Assembly: GCA_965198995.1 (NCBI GenBank)
Contig: CBDAQG010000002.1
Location: forward strand, 2,666,001-2,730,000
DNA: 64,000 nucleotides
Source: CAXMMR01 sp965198995
Lineage (GTDB): Bacteria; Pseudomonadota; Alphaproteobacteria; Acetobacterales; Acetobacteraceae
Reading direction: 5' to 3'
In this document: one piece after another, positions 42,731-51,536 of the stretch
Position numbering within the stretch: position 1 is the first letter of the stretch
How the letters are laid out: each line of letters opens with the position of its first letter
Position numbers and translations under genes: made by a program
The notes under the pieces: generated by a model
Database searches by the model: none
The model's input: only the letters and a program-made list of their open reading frames with translations
What the model was told of the DNA's origin: nothing

Positions 42731-44782
42731 ATGAACGACCTCTTCTCCGCTCCCGGCGCTGGCAAGCGCGGCGAGCCGACCCGCGGTAAGGACCGTAAGT
42801 CGGCGGCGACGAAGCCTGCCACTCGCGAGCCGGCCGCCGAACACGACTACTCGGCCAAGGACATCGAGGTCCTCGAGGGGCTGGAACCGGTACGCCGCCG
42901 GCCCGGGATGTATATCGGCGGCACCGACGAGGTCGCCTACCACCACCTTGCCGCCGAGCTCATCGACAACGCCATGGACGAGGCGGTCGCCGGCTACGCC
43001 AGCGCCATCGACGTGACCCTCGCAGCCGGCGACTGGCTCACCGTGCGCGACAACGGCCGCGGCATCCCCGTCGACCCGCACCCCAAATTCCCCGACCGCA
43101 GCGCGTTGGAGGTGATCCTCACCACGCTGCACTCCGGCGGCAAGTTCTCCGGCCAGGCCTATGCGACCTCGGGCGGCCTGCATGGCGTCGGCAGCTCGGT
43201 GGTGAACGCGCTGGCCGAGCGGCTGGAGGTCGAAGTCGCGCGCGACCGGGTGCTCTACCGGCAGGACTTCGCGCGCGGCCTGCCGCTTGGCCCAATCCAG
43301 AATGCCGGCCCGGTGCAGAACCGCCGCGGCACCCAGCTGCGCTTCCGTCCGGACCCGCAGATCTTCGGCGCCCAGCACTTCTCGCCGGCGCGGCTCTACC
43401 GCTTTTGCCGCTCCAAGGCCTACCTGTTCCGCGGCGTGCGCATCCGCTGGAGCTGCGATCCGTCGCTGCTGCGCGGCGACGACGTGCCCGCCGAGGCGCT
43501 GCTGCACTTCCCCGGCGGCCTGCGTGACAGCCTGGCCGAGGACCTCGGCGCCAGCCCGCTCGCCGTGCCGGAGCTCTGGGCCGGCGAGGCGACGCTGCCG
43601 CGCACCGACGGCCGCGAGACCGGGCGCGCCGAGTGGGCGGTCGCCTGGGTGGAGCGCGGCGACAGCCATCTCGCCTCATACTGCAACACGGTGCCGACGA
43701 CGCAGGGCGGCACCCACGAAGCCGGCTTCCGCAACGCCCTGCTGAAGGGCCTGCGCGCCTGGGGCGAGCAGCGCGGCCAGAGCAAGCGGGCGGCGGCGAT
43801 CACGGTCGAGGACCTGCTCGGCTGCACCGTCGGCAAGCTCTCGGTGTTCGTGCGCGAGCCGCAGTTCCAGGGCCAGACCAAGGAGAAGCTGACCAGCCCG
43901 GAGGCGGCGCGCCTGGTCGAGCAGGCGCTGCGCGACCGCTTCGACAGCTTCCTCGCCGGCAACCCGACGCAGTCCGACGGCCTGCTCGCCTTCGTCATCG
44001 AGCGCGCGGAGGACAGGCTGCGCCGGCGCGAGCTGCGCGACACGCCACGCAAATCGGCCACACGCCGGCTCCGGCTGCCGGGCAAGCTGGCGGACTGCAC
44101 CTCCGAGGAGTCGGGGCGCACGGAGCTGTTCCTGGTCGAAGGCGACAGCGCCGGCGGCTCGGCCAAGCAGGCGCGCAACCGCGAGACCCAGGCGGTGCTG
44201 CCGTTGCGCGGCAAGATCCTCAACGTCGCCAGCGCCAGCGTCGAGAAGCTGCGCCAGAACCAGGAGCTCAAGGACCTGGTCGAGGCGCTGGGCTGCGGCG
44301 TCGGCGAGCGCTTCGAGGCCGGCCGCCTGCGCTACGGCCGGGTCATCGTGATGACCGACGCCGACGTCGACGGCGCCCACATCGCCTCGCTGCTGATGAC
44401 GTTCTTCTACCGTGAGCTGCCGGAGCTGATCCGGCTCGGCCACGTCTACCTGGCGCAGCCACCGCTCTACCGCCTCACCCAGGGCGCAAAATCGCTTTAC
44501 GCGATGAACGACGCCGACCGCGACCGCAAGCTGCGCTCCGGCTTCAAGGCGGGTGCCAAGGTGGAGATCAGCCGCTTCAAGGGCCTGGGCGAAATGCCGC
44601 CCTCAGCCTTGCGCGACACCACGATGGATCCGGCGCGCCGCACCCTGCTCAAGGTGATGGCAACACCGGAGACCCGGCTGGCCACCAGCACGATGGTGGA
44701 GAACCTGATGGGGCGGCGTCCCGAACTGCGCTTCCAGTTCATCCAGGAGCGGGCAACGAGCGCGGTTGAACTGGACATCTGA
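42731..44782 (+). CDS. parE: DNA topoisomerase IV subunit B
   Basis: 683 residues. EHDYSAKDIEVLEGLEPVRRRPGMYIGGTDE is the ParE N-terminus. GHKL ATPase motifs follow (DNAMDEAVAG, DNGRGIPVD, TSGGLHGVGSSVVNAL), then the transducer (TQGGTHEAGFRNAL) and Toprim motifs EGDSAGGSAKQ and DADVDGAHI. RRPELRFQFIQERA closes it. It decatenates sister chromosomes together with ParC, which is not in the window. It differs from GyrB in the short insert and the ParE-type start. Confidence 0.96.
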   Translation: MNDLFSAPGAGKRGEPTRGKDRKSAATKPATREPAAEHDYSAKDIEVLEGLEPVRRRPGMYIGGTDEVAYHHLAAELIDNAMDEAVAGYASAIDVTLAAGDWLTVRDNGRGIPVDPHPKFPDRSALEVILTTLHSGGKFSGQAYATSGGLHGVGSSVVNALAERLEVEVARDRVLYRQDFARGLPLGPIQNAGPVQNRRGTQLRFRPDPQIFGAQHFSPARLYRFCRSKAYLFRGVRIRWSCDPSLLRGDDVPAEALLHFPGGLRDSLAEDLGASPLAVPELWAGEATLPRTDGRETGRAEWAVAWVERGDSHLASYCNTVPTTQGGTHEAGFRNALLKGLRAWGEQRGQSKRAAAITVEDLLGCTVGKLSVFVREPQFQGQTKEKLTSPEAARLVEQALRDRFDSFLAGNPTQSDGLLAFVIERAEDRLRRRELRDTPRKSATRRLRLPGKLADCTSEESGRTELFLVEGDSAGGSAKQARNRETQAVLPLRGKILNVASASVEKLRQNQELKDLVEALGCGVGERFEAGRLRYGRVIVMTDADVDGAHIASLLMTFFYRELPELIRLGHVYLAQPPLYRLTQGAKSLYAMNDADRDRKLRSGFKAGAKVEISRFKGLGEMPPSALRDTTMDPARRTLLKVMATPETRLATSTMVENLMGRRPELRFQFIQERATSAVELDI

Positions 44783-44787
44783 GGGAG

Positions 44788-45039
44788 ACAGGCCGGGGGC
44801 TTTCCCTCCGTGAGCCCTTCCAACGGCGCGTTGCGCCGTCGGCACCTTTGGGCTCACTCCGCCCCTGGACCCCATTAAAGACGGAGCCTTTAAAATCCAT
44901 TTCTTGTTCTTGTGCATCGGGCGAGGTCGGTGCGGTCGGAGGCAGACTCATTGGCTTTGCCAAGCAAGAACGCACCCGACATGTCTCCGCACGGATGCGG
45001 GTCTGGCGCGTGACGGGTCCAGGGCAGGGACCTGGCCTT
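44788..45039 (+). repeat. Composite double-hairpin element with enlarged loop (B forward, core, A reversed)
   Basis: Module B is present, but its first hairpin loop is extended by a second hairpin (GTGAGCCC ... GGGCTCAC with AACGGCGC/GCGCCGT inside). The core, as ATTGGCTTTGCCAAGCAA, is at 44950-44967 and reversed module A ends at 45039. It lies between the convergent parE and 632-residue genes. Confidence 0.8.
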
Positions 45040-45040
45040 C

Positions 45041-46939
45041 CTAAAACCCGAACATGTGATCGAGCGAGAACGCCCCGTCAGCCGTCATCAGTCCATGATA
45101 GCCGAACAGTCGGCACGTCGCGTCGCGCACGATCACGTAGCCGCCCTCCCCCGCCTGCGCCACCAGCTCCGGCCCGAACGCCTCGTGCGCAAACACCAGC
45201 GCCGAGCCGGAGCAGGCGAGCGACAGCGGTTGCTCGGCGAGCACCGTGCCGGCGGCGTCGTGCAGGATCAGCACGGTTTGCGAGCGCGCGTGCCACGGTG
45301 CTGAGGCGGGATAGATCAGCGCGGCGAAACTGCGTCGAGCCGCATTGCCGCCGTGGGTCTCGCCCAGCTTGAGGAACAGCCGGGTGGAGAGCCCCGGCGG
45401 CGGGCCGGCATAGCTCTGCGGCTCGTCGCGATAGGTCATCGCGGTGTTGAAGATGTGTGAGCCGAAGCTGCTCTCGGCGGCGTGGCCGGACTGCCTGTCC
45501 TCGTAGCGCACCAGCGCGTGCAGCCAGCCATCTGCCTCACCGCCCTCGGCGAAGTCGTAACGCAGCTCGGCATGCCCCGCCTCGACGTCGAAGTCGTCGA
45601 GGTCAACCGCCAGCGCATGGCTACGCGGCAGGTTGCCGAGGAAGCGGCTGGCGACGGCGCTCCCCGCGCGATCGAACACGTCGAGGCGCAGCGGCAGGCT
45701 CAGCTGGCTTTCCGCCATCGGCGTCGGCAGCACGACCGAGCGATAGCGGGCGCGCGGCATGATCGGGAACGGCAGGATGTAGCCGCGGCCGAGCAGCGGG
45801 CTGAGCGAGGCGATGCCGGGATCAGGCCGCAGGTCCGCCCGCTCGACGTTCATGTGCGCAATCCGCGTCCGCCCGCGCCGCTCGACCTCGTAGCGCGGCC
45901 GCACCACGTGGCGGCCGGAGCGCAGCTCGAGCTGGGCCGGCCAGCGCAGGCCGGGCAGCACGGCACCGACGTCGATGGCGACCGAGGCGAAGGGCGGCAC
46001 CGACTCCGCAAGCGCCACCGGCTGCTCGGCGCCCATGCGGTCCAGGCTGATCGCGCCGGCCGGGATCGCCACCGCGTGGCTGTTCTGCAGCCACAGCGTC
46101 ACCCGCTCGTCCTCGCGCGGCGCCGGCAGCCCGGCGTAGCGGTCCGACGGCCAGGCGTTGGCGTCGTGGGTGACGGAGAGGCTGGACTGCCCGTCATGGC
46201 CGTAGGTGTCGAGCGCGTATTTGACGACGTCGTGGCCGGCGGCGCCGATCGCGTGGATGAACAGCTGGCCGGTGAACTCTGGCAAGCCGAAGCGCGCGCG
46301 CACGGCGCGGCTGTCGATCACGATGCCGGCCGGCGTCTCGGCGAGCGGCTGCTCCCACTCGGCGAGCACGGCGCCGCCGCCGTCATAGAGGCGCAGCCAG
46401 AGCCGCATCGCCCGACCGCCATGGCTGGCCCAATAGTTCGCCGTCACCAACCGCGTCGACAGCCCGCCGGCATCGCGGAAGAAGGCGAAGTTGGTCGCGA
46501 AGTTCAGCCGGTCCAGCGTGCGGCGCGGATTGGTCAGCATCGCCGACGGCAAGCGCGCGGCGTCGAGCGAGACCACCCCGAGGCCGGCCGGCAGCAGCGG
46601 CGCGATCCTGGCCTCGATCCGCGCCGTGTCGAAGCCGGCGATCAGCAAGGTCGCGGCCGCCGACCGGGCGACGTCGACCAACGGCCGCGTCGGAACGCCG
46701 ACACGCCGCAGCCCGACCTGCTCGACATCATGCACGTAGCACTCGCTCGGCGCCGGCATCCCCGGGTTGAGCGCCCAGAGCGCGTCGGCGACGCCCTCGG
46801 GATCGTAGAGCGCAAGCGGGCCGGCCGCGGTCAAGCGCTCGGCGAGGCTCGCCAGGCGCTCGGCGATGAGCGGATGGGCAAACGCCTTGTAGAGCACGTT
46901 GCCGCCCTGGGCGGCATCGAAGGTCCTGATGTCGAGCAT
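45041..46939 (-). CDS. 632-residue hypothetical protein with repeated beta-type units
   Basis: No known family recognised. No signal peptide or membrane segment is seen. After an alpha-rich N-terminal part (about 1-150) there are at least three similar stretches: LRLYDGGGAVLAEWEQPLAETPAGIVI with GQLFIHAIG; LRLDVFDRAGSAVASRFLGNLP with GWLHALVRYED; and VLILHDAAGTVLAEQPLSLACSG with GGYVIVRD near the C-terminus. Each has an L-x-L-x-D-x-x-G-x-x-(V/L)A core, suggesting a repeated beta-sandwich. A long ordered length and no frameshift support a real gene. It is separated from the ELM1 gene by a composite hairpin element. Function unknown. Confidence 0.7.
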   Translation of the reverse strand: MLDIRTFDAAQGGNVLYKAFAHPLIAERLASLAERLTAAGPLALYDPEGVADALWALNPGMPAPSECYVHDVEQVGLRRVGVPTRPLVDVARSAAATLLIAGFDTARIEARIAPLLPAGLGVVSLDAARLPSAMLTNPRRTLDRLNFATNFAFFRDAGGLSTRLVTANYWASHGGRAMRLWLRLYDGGGAVLAEWEQPLAETPAGIVIDSRAVRARFGLPEFTGQLFIHAIGAAGHDVVKYALDTYGHDGQSSLSVTHDANAWPSDRYAGLPAPREDERVTLWLQNSHAVAIPAGAISLDRMGAEQPVALAESVPPFASVAIDVGAVLPGLRWPAQLELRSGRHVVRPRYEVERRGRTRIAHMNVERADLRPDPGIASLSPLLGRGYILPFPIMPRARYRSVVLPTPMAESQLSLPLRLDVFDRAGSAVASRFLGNLPRSHALAVDLDDFDVEAGHAELRYDFAEGGEADGWLHALVRYEDRQSGHAAESSFGSHIFNTAMTYRDEPQSYAGPPPGLSTRLFLKLGETHGGNAARRSFAALIYPASAPWHARSQTVLILHDAAGTVLAEQPLSLACSGSALVFAHEAFGPELVAQAGEGGYVIVRDATCRLFGYHGLMTADGAFSLDHMFGF

Positions 46940-46980
46940 GGCCGCCTGAGTTACAGCAAATCGGGGAAAAGCCAGAGAGG

Positions 46981-47182
46981 AAGGCCAGGGGCTTGCCCCT
47001 GGACCCCATTAAAGGCGGAGCCTTTAAAATCCATTCTTTATCTGTGCTCCCATGACGAGAAGGAGGCCGTGGGAAGCAGGATTAAATGGCTTCGCCAAGT
47101 CAGAAAGTGCCCGCCTGGACTCTTAATTGATGCGGGTCTGGGGGCGCCGCCCCCAGCGGGTCCAGGGCAGAGCCCTGGCCTT
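46981..47182 (+). repeat. Composite double-hairpin element (B forward, core, A reversed)
   Basis: Module B (AAGGCCAGGGGC, GCCCCTGGACCCCATT, AAAGGCGGAGCCTTT, AAAATCCATT) at 46981-47035, core AATGGCTTCGCCAAGT at 47085-47100, reversed module A ending at 47182. It ends 5 bp before the ELM1-family stop. Confidence 0.85.
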
Positions 47183-47186
47183 CCTT

Positions 47187-48122
47187 CTAAAATCCAAGCC
47201 GACGGCACATCGCGTCCGCAGCCTCCTGTGAGTCGTCCAGCGGCCGGACGTCCCAGCTCTCCAGCCGCCCATTGAACTCCCGCACCCGCCCTTCATCGAC
47301 CATCGACTGCATGAAGCCGTCGATGCGCCGCGAGCGGCCGGGCAGCCGGGCGAGCAGCACCGGCGCGCTCGTCGCCACCGCCTCGGAGACCATCGAGACG
47401 CTGTCGACCGTCGCCACGATCGCGTCGGCGCAGGCGAGCAGCCCGTAATACGGGTTCTCCCCCGCCATGTCCCACAGCCAGGCGCCGAGCGGGATCAGCC
47501 GGCGGCTGAGCGCCTCGCGCACCGCGGCCGAGGTCCGCCGCGAGGGGGTGAGCGCGAGGCCGACATGGTCGCGGCGCATCAGCAGCGCCAAGCGGTCGGC
47601 CAGCGCCTCGCCTTCCGCCTGCTCCAGCCGGTGCCGGCCGTTGCTGCCACCGACCAGGACGGCAACCAGCGGCCGCGGCAGGCCAGCCAGGCGCGGCGCC
47701 CAGAGCAGGCGGGCGGCAGCCAGGCGCTCGGGGGTGGCGCGGTGCAGCGCCGTGCGCACGCTGACGACGTTGTCGCCGCGCAGCCGGTCGTGGCGGTTGA
47801 CGACCACCAGGTCGAAGCGATCAAGCGGCAGCCGTGGATCCTGCACCTGCACGACGCGCACGCCGCGCCGCCGCAGCGCCGCGCCGACGGCGCCGCCGGC
47901 GCCGCCCGCGGTGATCGCCAGCGTGCCGGGCGGCAGGGCGGCAAGGCCGGTCGCCTGCAGCGGATCGGGCCAGAGGCGCGGCGGCACCCAGCGCCACGGC
48001 GCGTGCGGCTCGATCGATAGCGTGTCCGGCGCGAGCCCGGCGCGCTCGCCGAGGCCAAGCGCCTGCGCCTGCAGCCCGGCATAGTTGCGACAGATGATGC
48101 AGCTGGCCGGCAAGGCGTTCAT
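47187..48122 (-). CDS. ELM1-family protein (mitochondrial fission ELM1-like)
   Basis: 311 residues. Typical blocks: GLQAQALGLGERAGL, APWRWVPPRLWPDPL, LAITAGGAGGAVGAALRRRG, VAVLVGGSNGRHRLE, LALTPSRRTSAAVREAL, and YGLLACADAIVATVDSVSMVSEA. The fold resembles glycosyltransferase-B proteins. In alphaproteobacteria its role is not settled. The ATG at 48122 is used. A frame continues upstream, but its only starts are TTG/GTG with no ribosome binding site. Confidence 0.85.
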   Translation of the reverse strand: MNALPASCIICRNYAGLQAQALGLGERAGLAPDTLSIEPHAPWRWVPPRLWPDPLQATGLAALPPGTLAITAGGAGGAVGAALRRRGVRVVQVQDPRLPLDRFDLVVVNRHDRLRGDNVVSVRTALHRATPERLAAARLLWAPRLAGLPRPLVAVLVGGSNGRHRLEQAEGEALADRLALLMRRDHVGLALTPSRRTSAAVREALSRRLIPLGAWLWDMAGENPYYGLLACADAIVATVDSVSMVSEAVATSAPVLLARLPGRSRRIDGFMQSMVDEGRVREFNGRLESWDVRPLDDSQEAADAMCRRLGF

Positions 48123-48354
48123 GTCGGGCTTGTCGGTGCGCCGACGCGCCGCGTCAATCACGCCTGCGGCTTGCCGCAACGCAGCAATTGCTTGACTTTC
48201 GAGCCCGCCTCCACCATCACAGGAGAGCGCGATCTGAAGTCGCTGTTCCTGGTTGCCCTGGCGATCTGCTCAGTTTTTGTCTCAGAGCTAAGCGCCGGTG
48301 ACCGGTCCTGTTGGCCGGAGGGCGCTCGTCGCCCGCAACCAAGGTTAACCACAC

Positions 48355-49494
48355 GTGACGACTTTCGCTGAACTCGGCCTGGCCGAACCCCTCCTGCGCG
48401 CCCTGACGGTGGAGAACTACACCGTGCCGACGCCGATCCAGGCGCAGGCAATCCCGATCGCGCTTGCCGGGCGCGACATCGAGGGCATCGCCCAGACCGG
48501 CACCGGCAAGACCGCCGCCTTCGCGTTGCCGATCCTGCACCGGCTGCTCGCCAAGCCGCAGCCGCCGGTGCGCCGCGCGTGTCGGGTGCTGGTGCTGGCG
48601 CCGACGCGCGAGCTGGCGGTGCAGATCGCCGGCAGCTTCCGCGCCTATGGCCGCCAGACCGGCTTACGGGTGGCGCTGATGTTCGGCGGCGTGCCGAAGT
48701 TCCGCCAGTCGCAGTCGGTCGAGCGCGGCGTCGACGTCCTGGTCGCCACCCCCGGACGGTTGCTTGACCACCTGTCGGACGGCGCGATCCGGCTCGACCT
48801 GGCCGAGATCCTGGTGCTGGACGAGGCCGACCACATGCTCGACCTCGGCTTCATCATCCCGATCCGCCGCATCGCCGCCATGCTGCCGGCCCAGCGCCAG
48901 ACGCTGTTCTTCTCCGCCACCATGCCGCGCGAGATCGCCGCCCTCAGCGCCACGCTGCTGCACGACCCGGTGCGGGTGGCGGTGAACCCGGTGGCGACGG
49001 CGGCCGAGCGCGTGGAGCAGGCCGTCTGCTTCGTCGAGCAGTCGCACAAGCGCACCCTGCTGGCGCAGTTCCTCAAGCGCGATGACGCCGGCGGACGCAC
49101 GCTGGTGTTCTCGCGCACCAAGCACGGCGCGGACCGCATCGTGCAGCATCTGGAGGCCTCCGGGCTGCGCGCCAATGCAATCCATGGCGACAAGTCGCAG
49201 GCGATGCGCGACCGAGCGCTGCGCGACTTCCGTGAGGGCCGCTGCAACATCCTGATCGCGACCGACATCGCCGCGCGCGGCATCGACGTCGACGGCATCA
49301 CCCACGTGATCAACTACGACCTGCCGAACGTGCCGGAAAGCTACGTCCACCGCATCGGCCGGACGGCGCGGGCGGGGCAGTCCGGCATCGCCATCAGCTT
49401 TTGCGACCGCTCGGAGCGCGGGCACCTGCGTGGCATCGAGAAGCTGATCAAGTCGCGCATCAGCGTGGTCGAGCCGGAGCTTCTCGCGGCCTGA
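48355..49494 (+). CDS. DEAD-box ATP-dependent RNA helicase (RhlE-like)
   Basis: 379 residues. Q-motif F-x-x-LGLAEPLLRALTVENYTVPTPIQ, Walker A AQTGTGKT (46-53), PTRELA, DEAD (156-159), SAT and the C-terminal RIGRTARAG are all intact. GTG start at 48355 after AAGGTTAACC. It unwinds RNA, typically in ribosome assembly or degradosome work. The C-terminus is short, without the basic tail of many RhlE proteins. The stop region is duplicated just downstream as a 28-bp tandem repeat. Confidence 0.93.
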   Translation: MTTFAELGLAEPLLRALTVENYTVPTPIQAQAIPIALAGRDIEGIAQTGTGKTAAFALPILHRLLAKPQPPVRRACRVLVLAPTRELAVQIAGSFRAYGRQTGLRVALMFGGVPKFRQSQSVERGVDVLVATPGRLLDHLSDGAIRLDLAEILVLDEADHMLDLGFIIPIRRIAAMLPAQRQTLFFSATMPREIAALSATLLHDPVRVAVNPVATAAERVEQAVCFVEQSHKRTLLAQFLKRDDAGGRTLVFSRTKHGADRIVQHLEASGLRANAIHGDKSQAMRDRALRDFREGRCNILIATDIAARGIDVDGITHVINYDLPNVPESYVHRIGRTARAGQSGIAISFCDRSERGHLRGIEKLIKSRISVVEPELLAA

Positions 49495-49640
49495 CGGCAC
49501 GCCGGAGCGTCTCGCGACCTGACGGCATGCCGGAGCGTCTCGCGACCTGACGGCATGCCGGAGCGTCTCGCGGCCTGACGGCACGCCGGAGCGTCTCGCG
49601 GCCTGACGGCACGCCGGAGCGTCTCGCGACCTGACGGCAT
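49473..49640 (+). repeat. 28-bp tandem repeat copied from the helicase gene 3' end
   Basis: Six units, the first (49473-49500) covering the helicase's last codons and TGA, the rest outside the gene. Unit sequence starts GCCGGAGCGTCTCGCG and ends CCTGACGGCAT or CAC. Units vary at a few positions (GAC/GGC; CAT/CAC). Two of them contain the mini-ORF MPERLAT or MPERLAA with its own TGA (49527-49550, 49555-49578). Confidence 0.85.
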
Positions 49641-49672
49641 GAAGGAAGGCCGGAGGCTGTGCCTCTGGCTTG
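49641..49672 (+). repeat. Partial module-A hairpin
   Basis: GAAGGCCGGAGGC and GCCTCTGGC, the first hairpin of module A only, between the tandem repeat and the diguanylate cyclase stop. Confidence 0.4.
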
Positions 49673-49702
49673 CCATCACGCATCAGCCTGGCCACCGCCC
49701 CG

Positions 49703-51307
49703 CTAAACGCTGGCCCCCGCCGGCCGGCTCACCGGGCAACCAAGTTCCGGCGCCAGCGGTCTTTGCGGCCCCTCCGGCAGCGTGCCCGCCACGACGCGGT
49801 TACGACCGAGCGCTTTTGCGTGATACAGCGCCAGGTCCGCCTCTCTGATCAGGTCCGCCGGGAGCTTCGCCGGCAGGCGCAGCGGGTGCGTCGTGGCGAC
49901 CCCCACGCTGAGGGTTAGCACGCCATGGGGAGACTTGCCGTGCGGGATGGCGAGGCTGGCCACCGCCTCTCGAAGGCGCTGACCGATCAACTCCGCTCCC
50001 GGCCGATCTGTGGTCGGCAGGATGACGGCGAACTCCTCTCCGCCATAGCGGGCGCCGAGGTCCGCCGGGCGCAGCGCTGAGCGGCTGATGCAGTCGGCAA
50101 CAGAACGCAAGGCGGCGTCTCCCGCCTGGTGGCCATACTCGTCGTTGAAGCCCTTGAAGAAGTCGACGTCGACAAGCAGGAGCGACACCTGCCAGTCGTC
50201 GCGTTTGCCACGCCGATACTCAGTCTCCAGAGCCTGGTCGAAACGCCGACGATTGGCCAAGCCCGTCAGGCCGTCGGTCTGCGCCATGCCCGCCAGCACG
50301 CGAGCGGACTCGGCAAGCCGCGCCTCTGCCGCCGACCTCAAGATCAGCTCACGACGCACCAGCAGGCTGAGCGCCATCGTGACGGCTGACAGCACCAGCA
50401 GCGCCACGGTGATAATCATGGTTTTCGCGCGCCAGGCCTGAAAGATGTCGTCGACCGCCACGCCGACGAACACGATGAACGGATAGTCGCCGACATGACG
50501 GTAGGCGAACAGACGCCTGACGCCGTCAGTGTAGGCATTGCGCACGAATGAACCGACCTTGGCTCGCCGACTAAGATCGAAGTTGGCGCTTTCGCTCACG
50601 TCCATGTCGATGTCTTTGGCGACGAACGGGTAGCGGGCGGCGATGTGGCCGTCGGCACTGACCAGCGATATCGACCCACGTCGCCCGACATAGAGCTCCT
50701 GGAAGAGCTCCTGGAAAAAGGACATCTCCATCGTGCCAAGCACCACGCCGTCGAAGCGACCATCCGCCGTCACGATGCGGCGGGTTAAGACGAGCTGACG
50801 CTGCCCGGTCAGACGACCGCGGACGGGCCCGCTGATGTAGAGGCCGAGATCGGGCTGGTCACGTTGCGATTTGAAGTAGTCGCGATCGGCGTAGTTGCCC
50901 GTCCGCGGGGGCCAGGCACGCGAGTCGAACCTGACGTTGCCGAGTGCATCCAGGACCAAGATCGCGCCGAGATCTTCTGCAGCCGCCGAGCGGTCGAACA
51001 GCGCCGCTTGCCGGACCTCGGGCGAGGCCTGCCAAATCCCGGGCTTGGCCAAGTTCTCGATCACGCCCCTGAGCGACAGGTCGTAGATGGCGATATTGCG
51101 GGAGATATCCCGCTCGAGAGTTGTCGTCAGGTTGGCAGATGACTGCGCTGCGGCATCCCAGGCGTGCTGCCGCGCCTGCATGGCGATGAAGCCGCTCAGG
51201 CACAGCATGCCGACGCAGATGACAATACCGAGCGGCGCGAACCACCAACCCGCGGTCGCCTTCCGACCCGGCGGTATCACCCGCGCCTGCCCGGCGCCTG
51301 GCAGCAT
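49703..51307 (-). CDS. Membrane-bound diguanylate cyclase with periplasmic sensor
   Basis: 534 residues. One membrane segment at about 22-43 and another at about 297-317 enclose a ~250-residue periplasmic domain of dCache/PDC type (NADRDYFKSQRD, LVLTRRIVTADGRFDGVVLG). The cytoplasmic C-terminus is a GGDEF domain with GGEEF (422-426) and the inhibitory I-site RPAD (413-416) five residues before it. It makes cyclic-di-GMP, with feedback inhibition likely. The signal sensed is unknown. The 229-bp gap to cydC holds no gene. Confidence 0.92.
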   Translation of the reverse strand: MLPGAGQARVIPPGRKATAGWWFAPLGIVICVGMLCLSGFIAMQARQHAWDAAAQSSANLTTTLERDISRNIAIYDLSLRGVIENLAKPGIWQASPEVRQAALFDRSAAAEDLGAILVLDALGNVRFDSRAWPPRTGNYADRDYFKSQRDQPDLGLYISGPVRGRLTGQRQLVLTRRIVTADGRFDGVVLGTMEMSFFQELFQELYVGRRGSISLVSADGHIAARYPFVAKDIDMDVSESANFDLSRRAKVGSFVRNAYTDGVRRLFAYRHVGDYPFIVFVGVAVDDIFQAWRAKTMIITVALLVLSAVTMALSLLVRRELILRSAAEARLAESARVLAGMAQTDGLTGLANRRRFDQALETEYRRGKRDDWQVSLLLVDVDFFKGFNDEYGHQAGDAALRSVADCISRSALRPADLGARYGGEEFAVILPTTDRPGAELIGQRLREAVASLAIPHGKSPHGVLTLSVGVATTHPLRLPAKLPADLIREADLALYHAKALGRNRVVAGTLPEGPQRPLAPELGCPVSRPAGASV

Positions 51308-51536
51308 GCTCGACCCTTCCGTAAACCCGACACCGAGTTTGCCGCAGGTTGGTTAAACAAGTCTTAATCGCCGTCGCCCCAATGGCATGTTCAAGTTGGC
51401 TGATCAATCAACCGAGACCCCCAAGCACGCGGCTGTCGACAGCTCGCCGCCGTTTGACCGCGGCGCACGGGCGTCACCCCGCCACGGCACTCACCGAGCG
51501 ATGCGGCGACATGGCGCGCGATGAACAACCGGCCGG

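Noticed and set aside
49473..49640. 28-bp repeats as a CRISPR array
   Set aside because: Direct head-to-tail units without spacers, clearly derived from the helicase 3' end.
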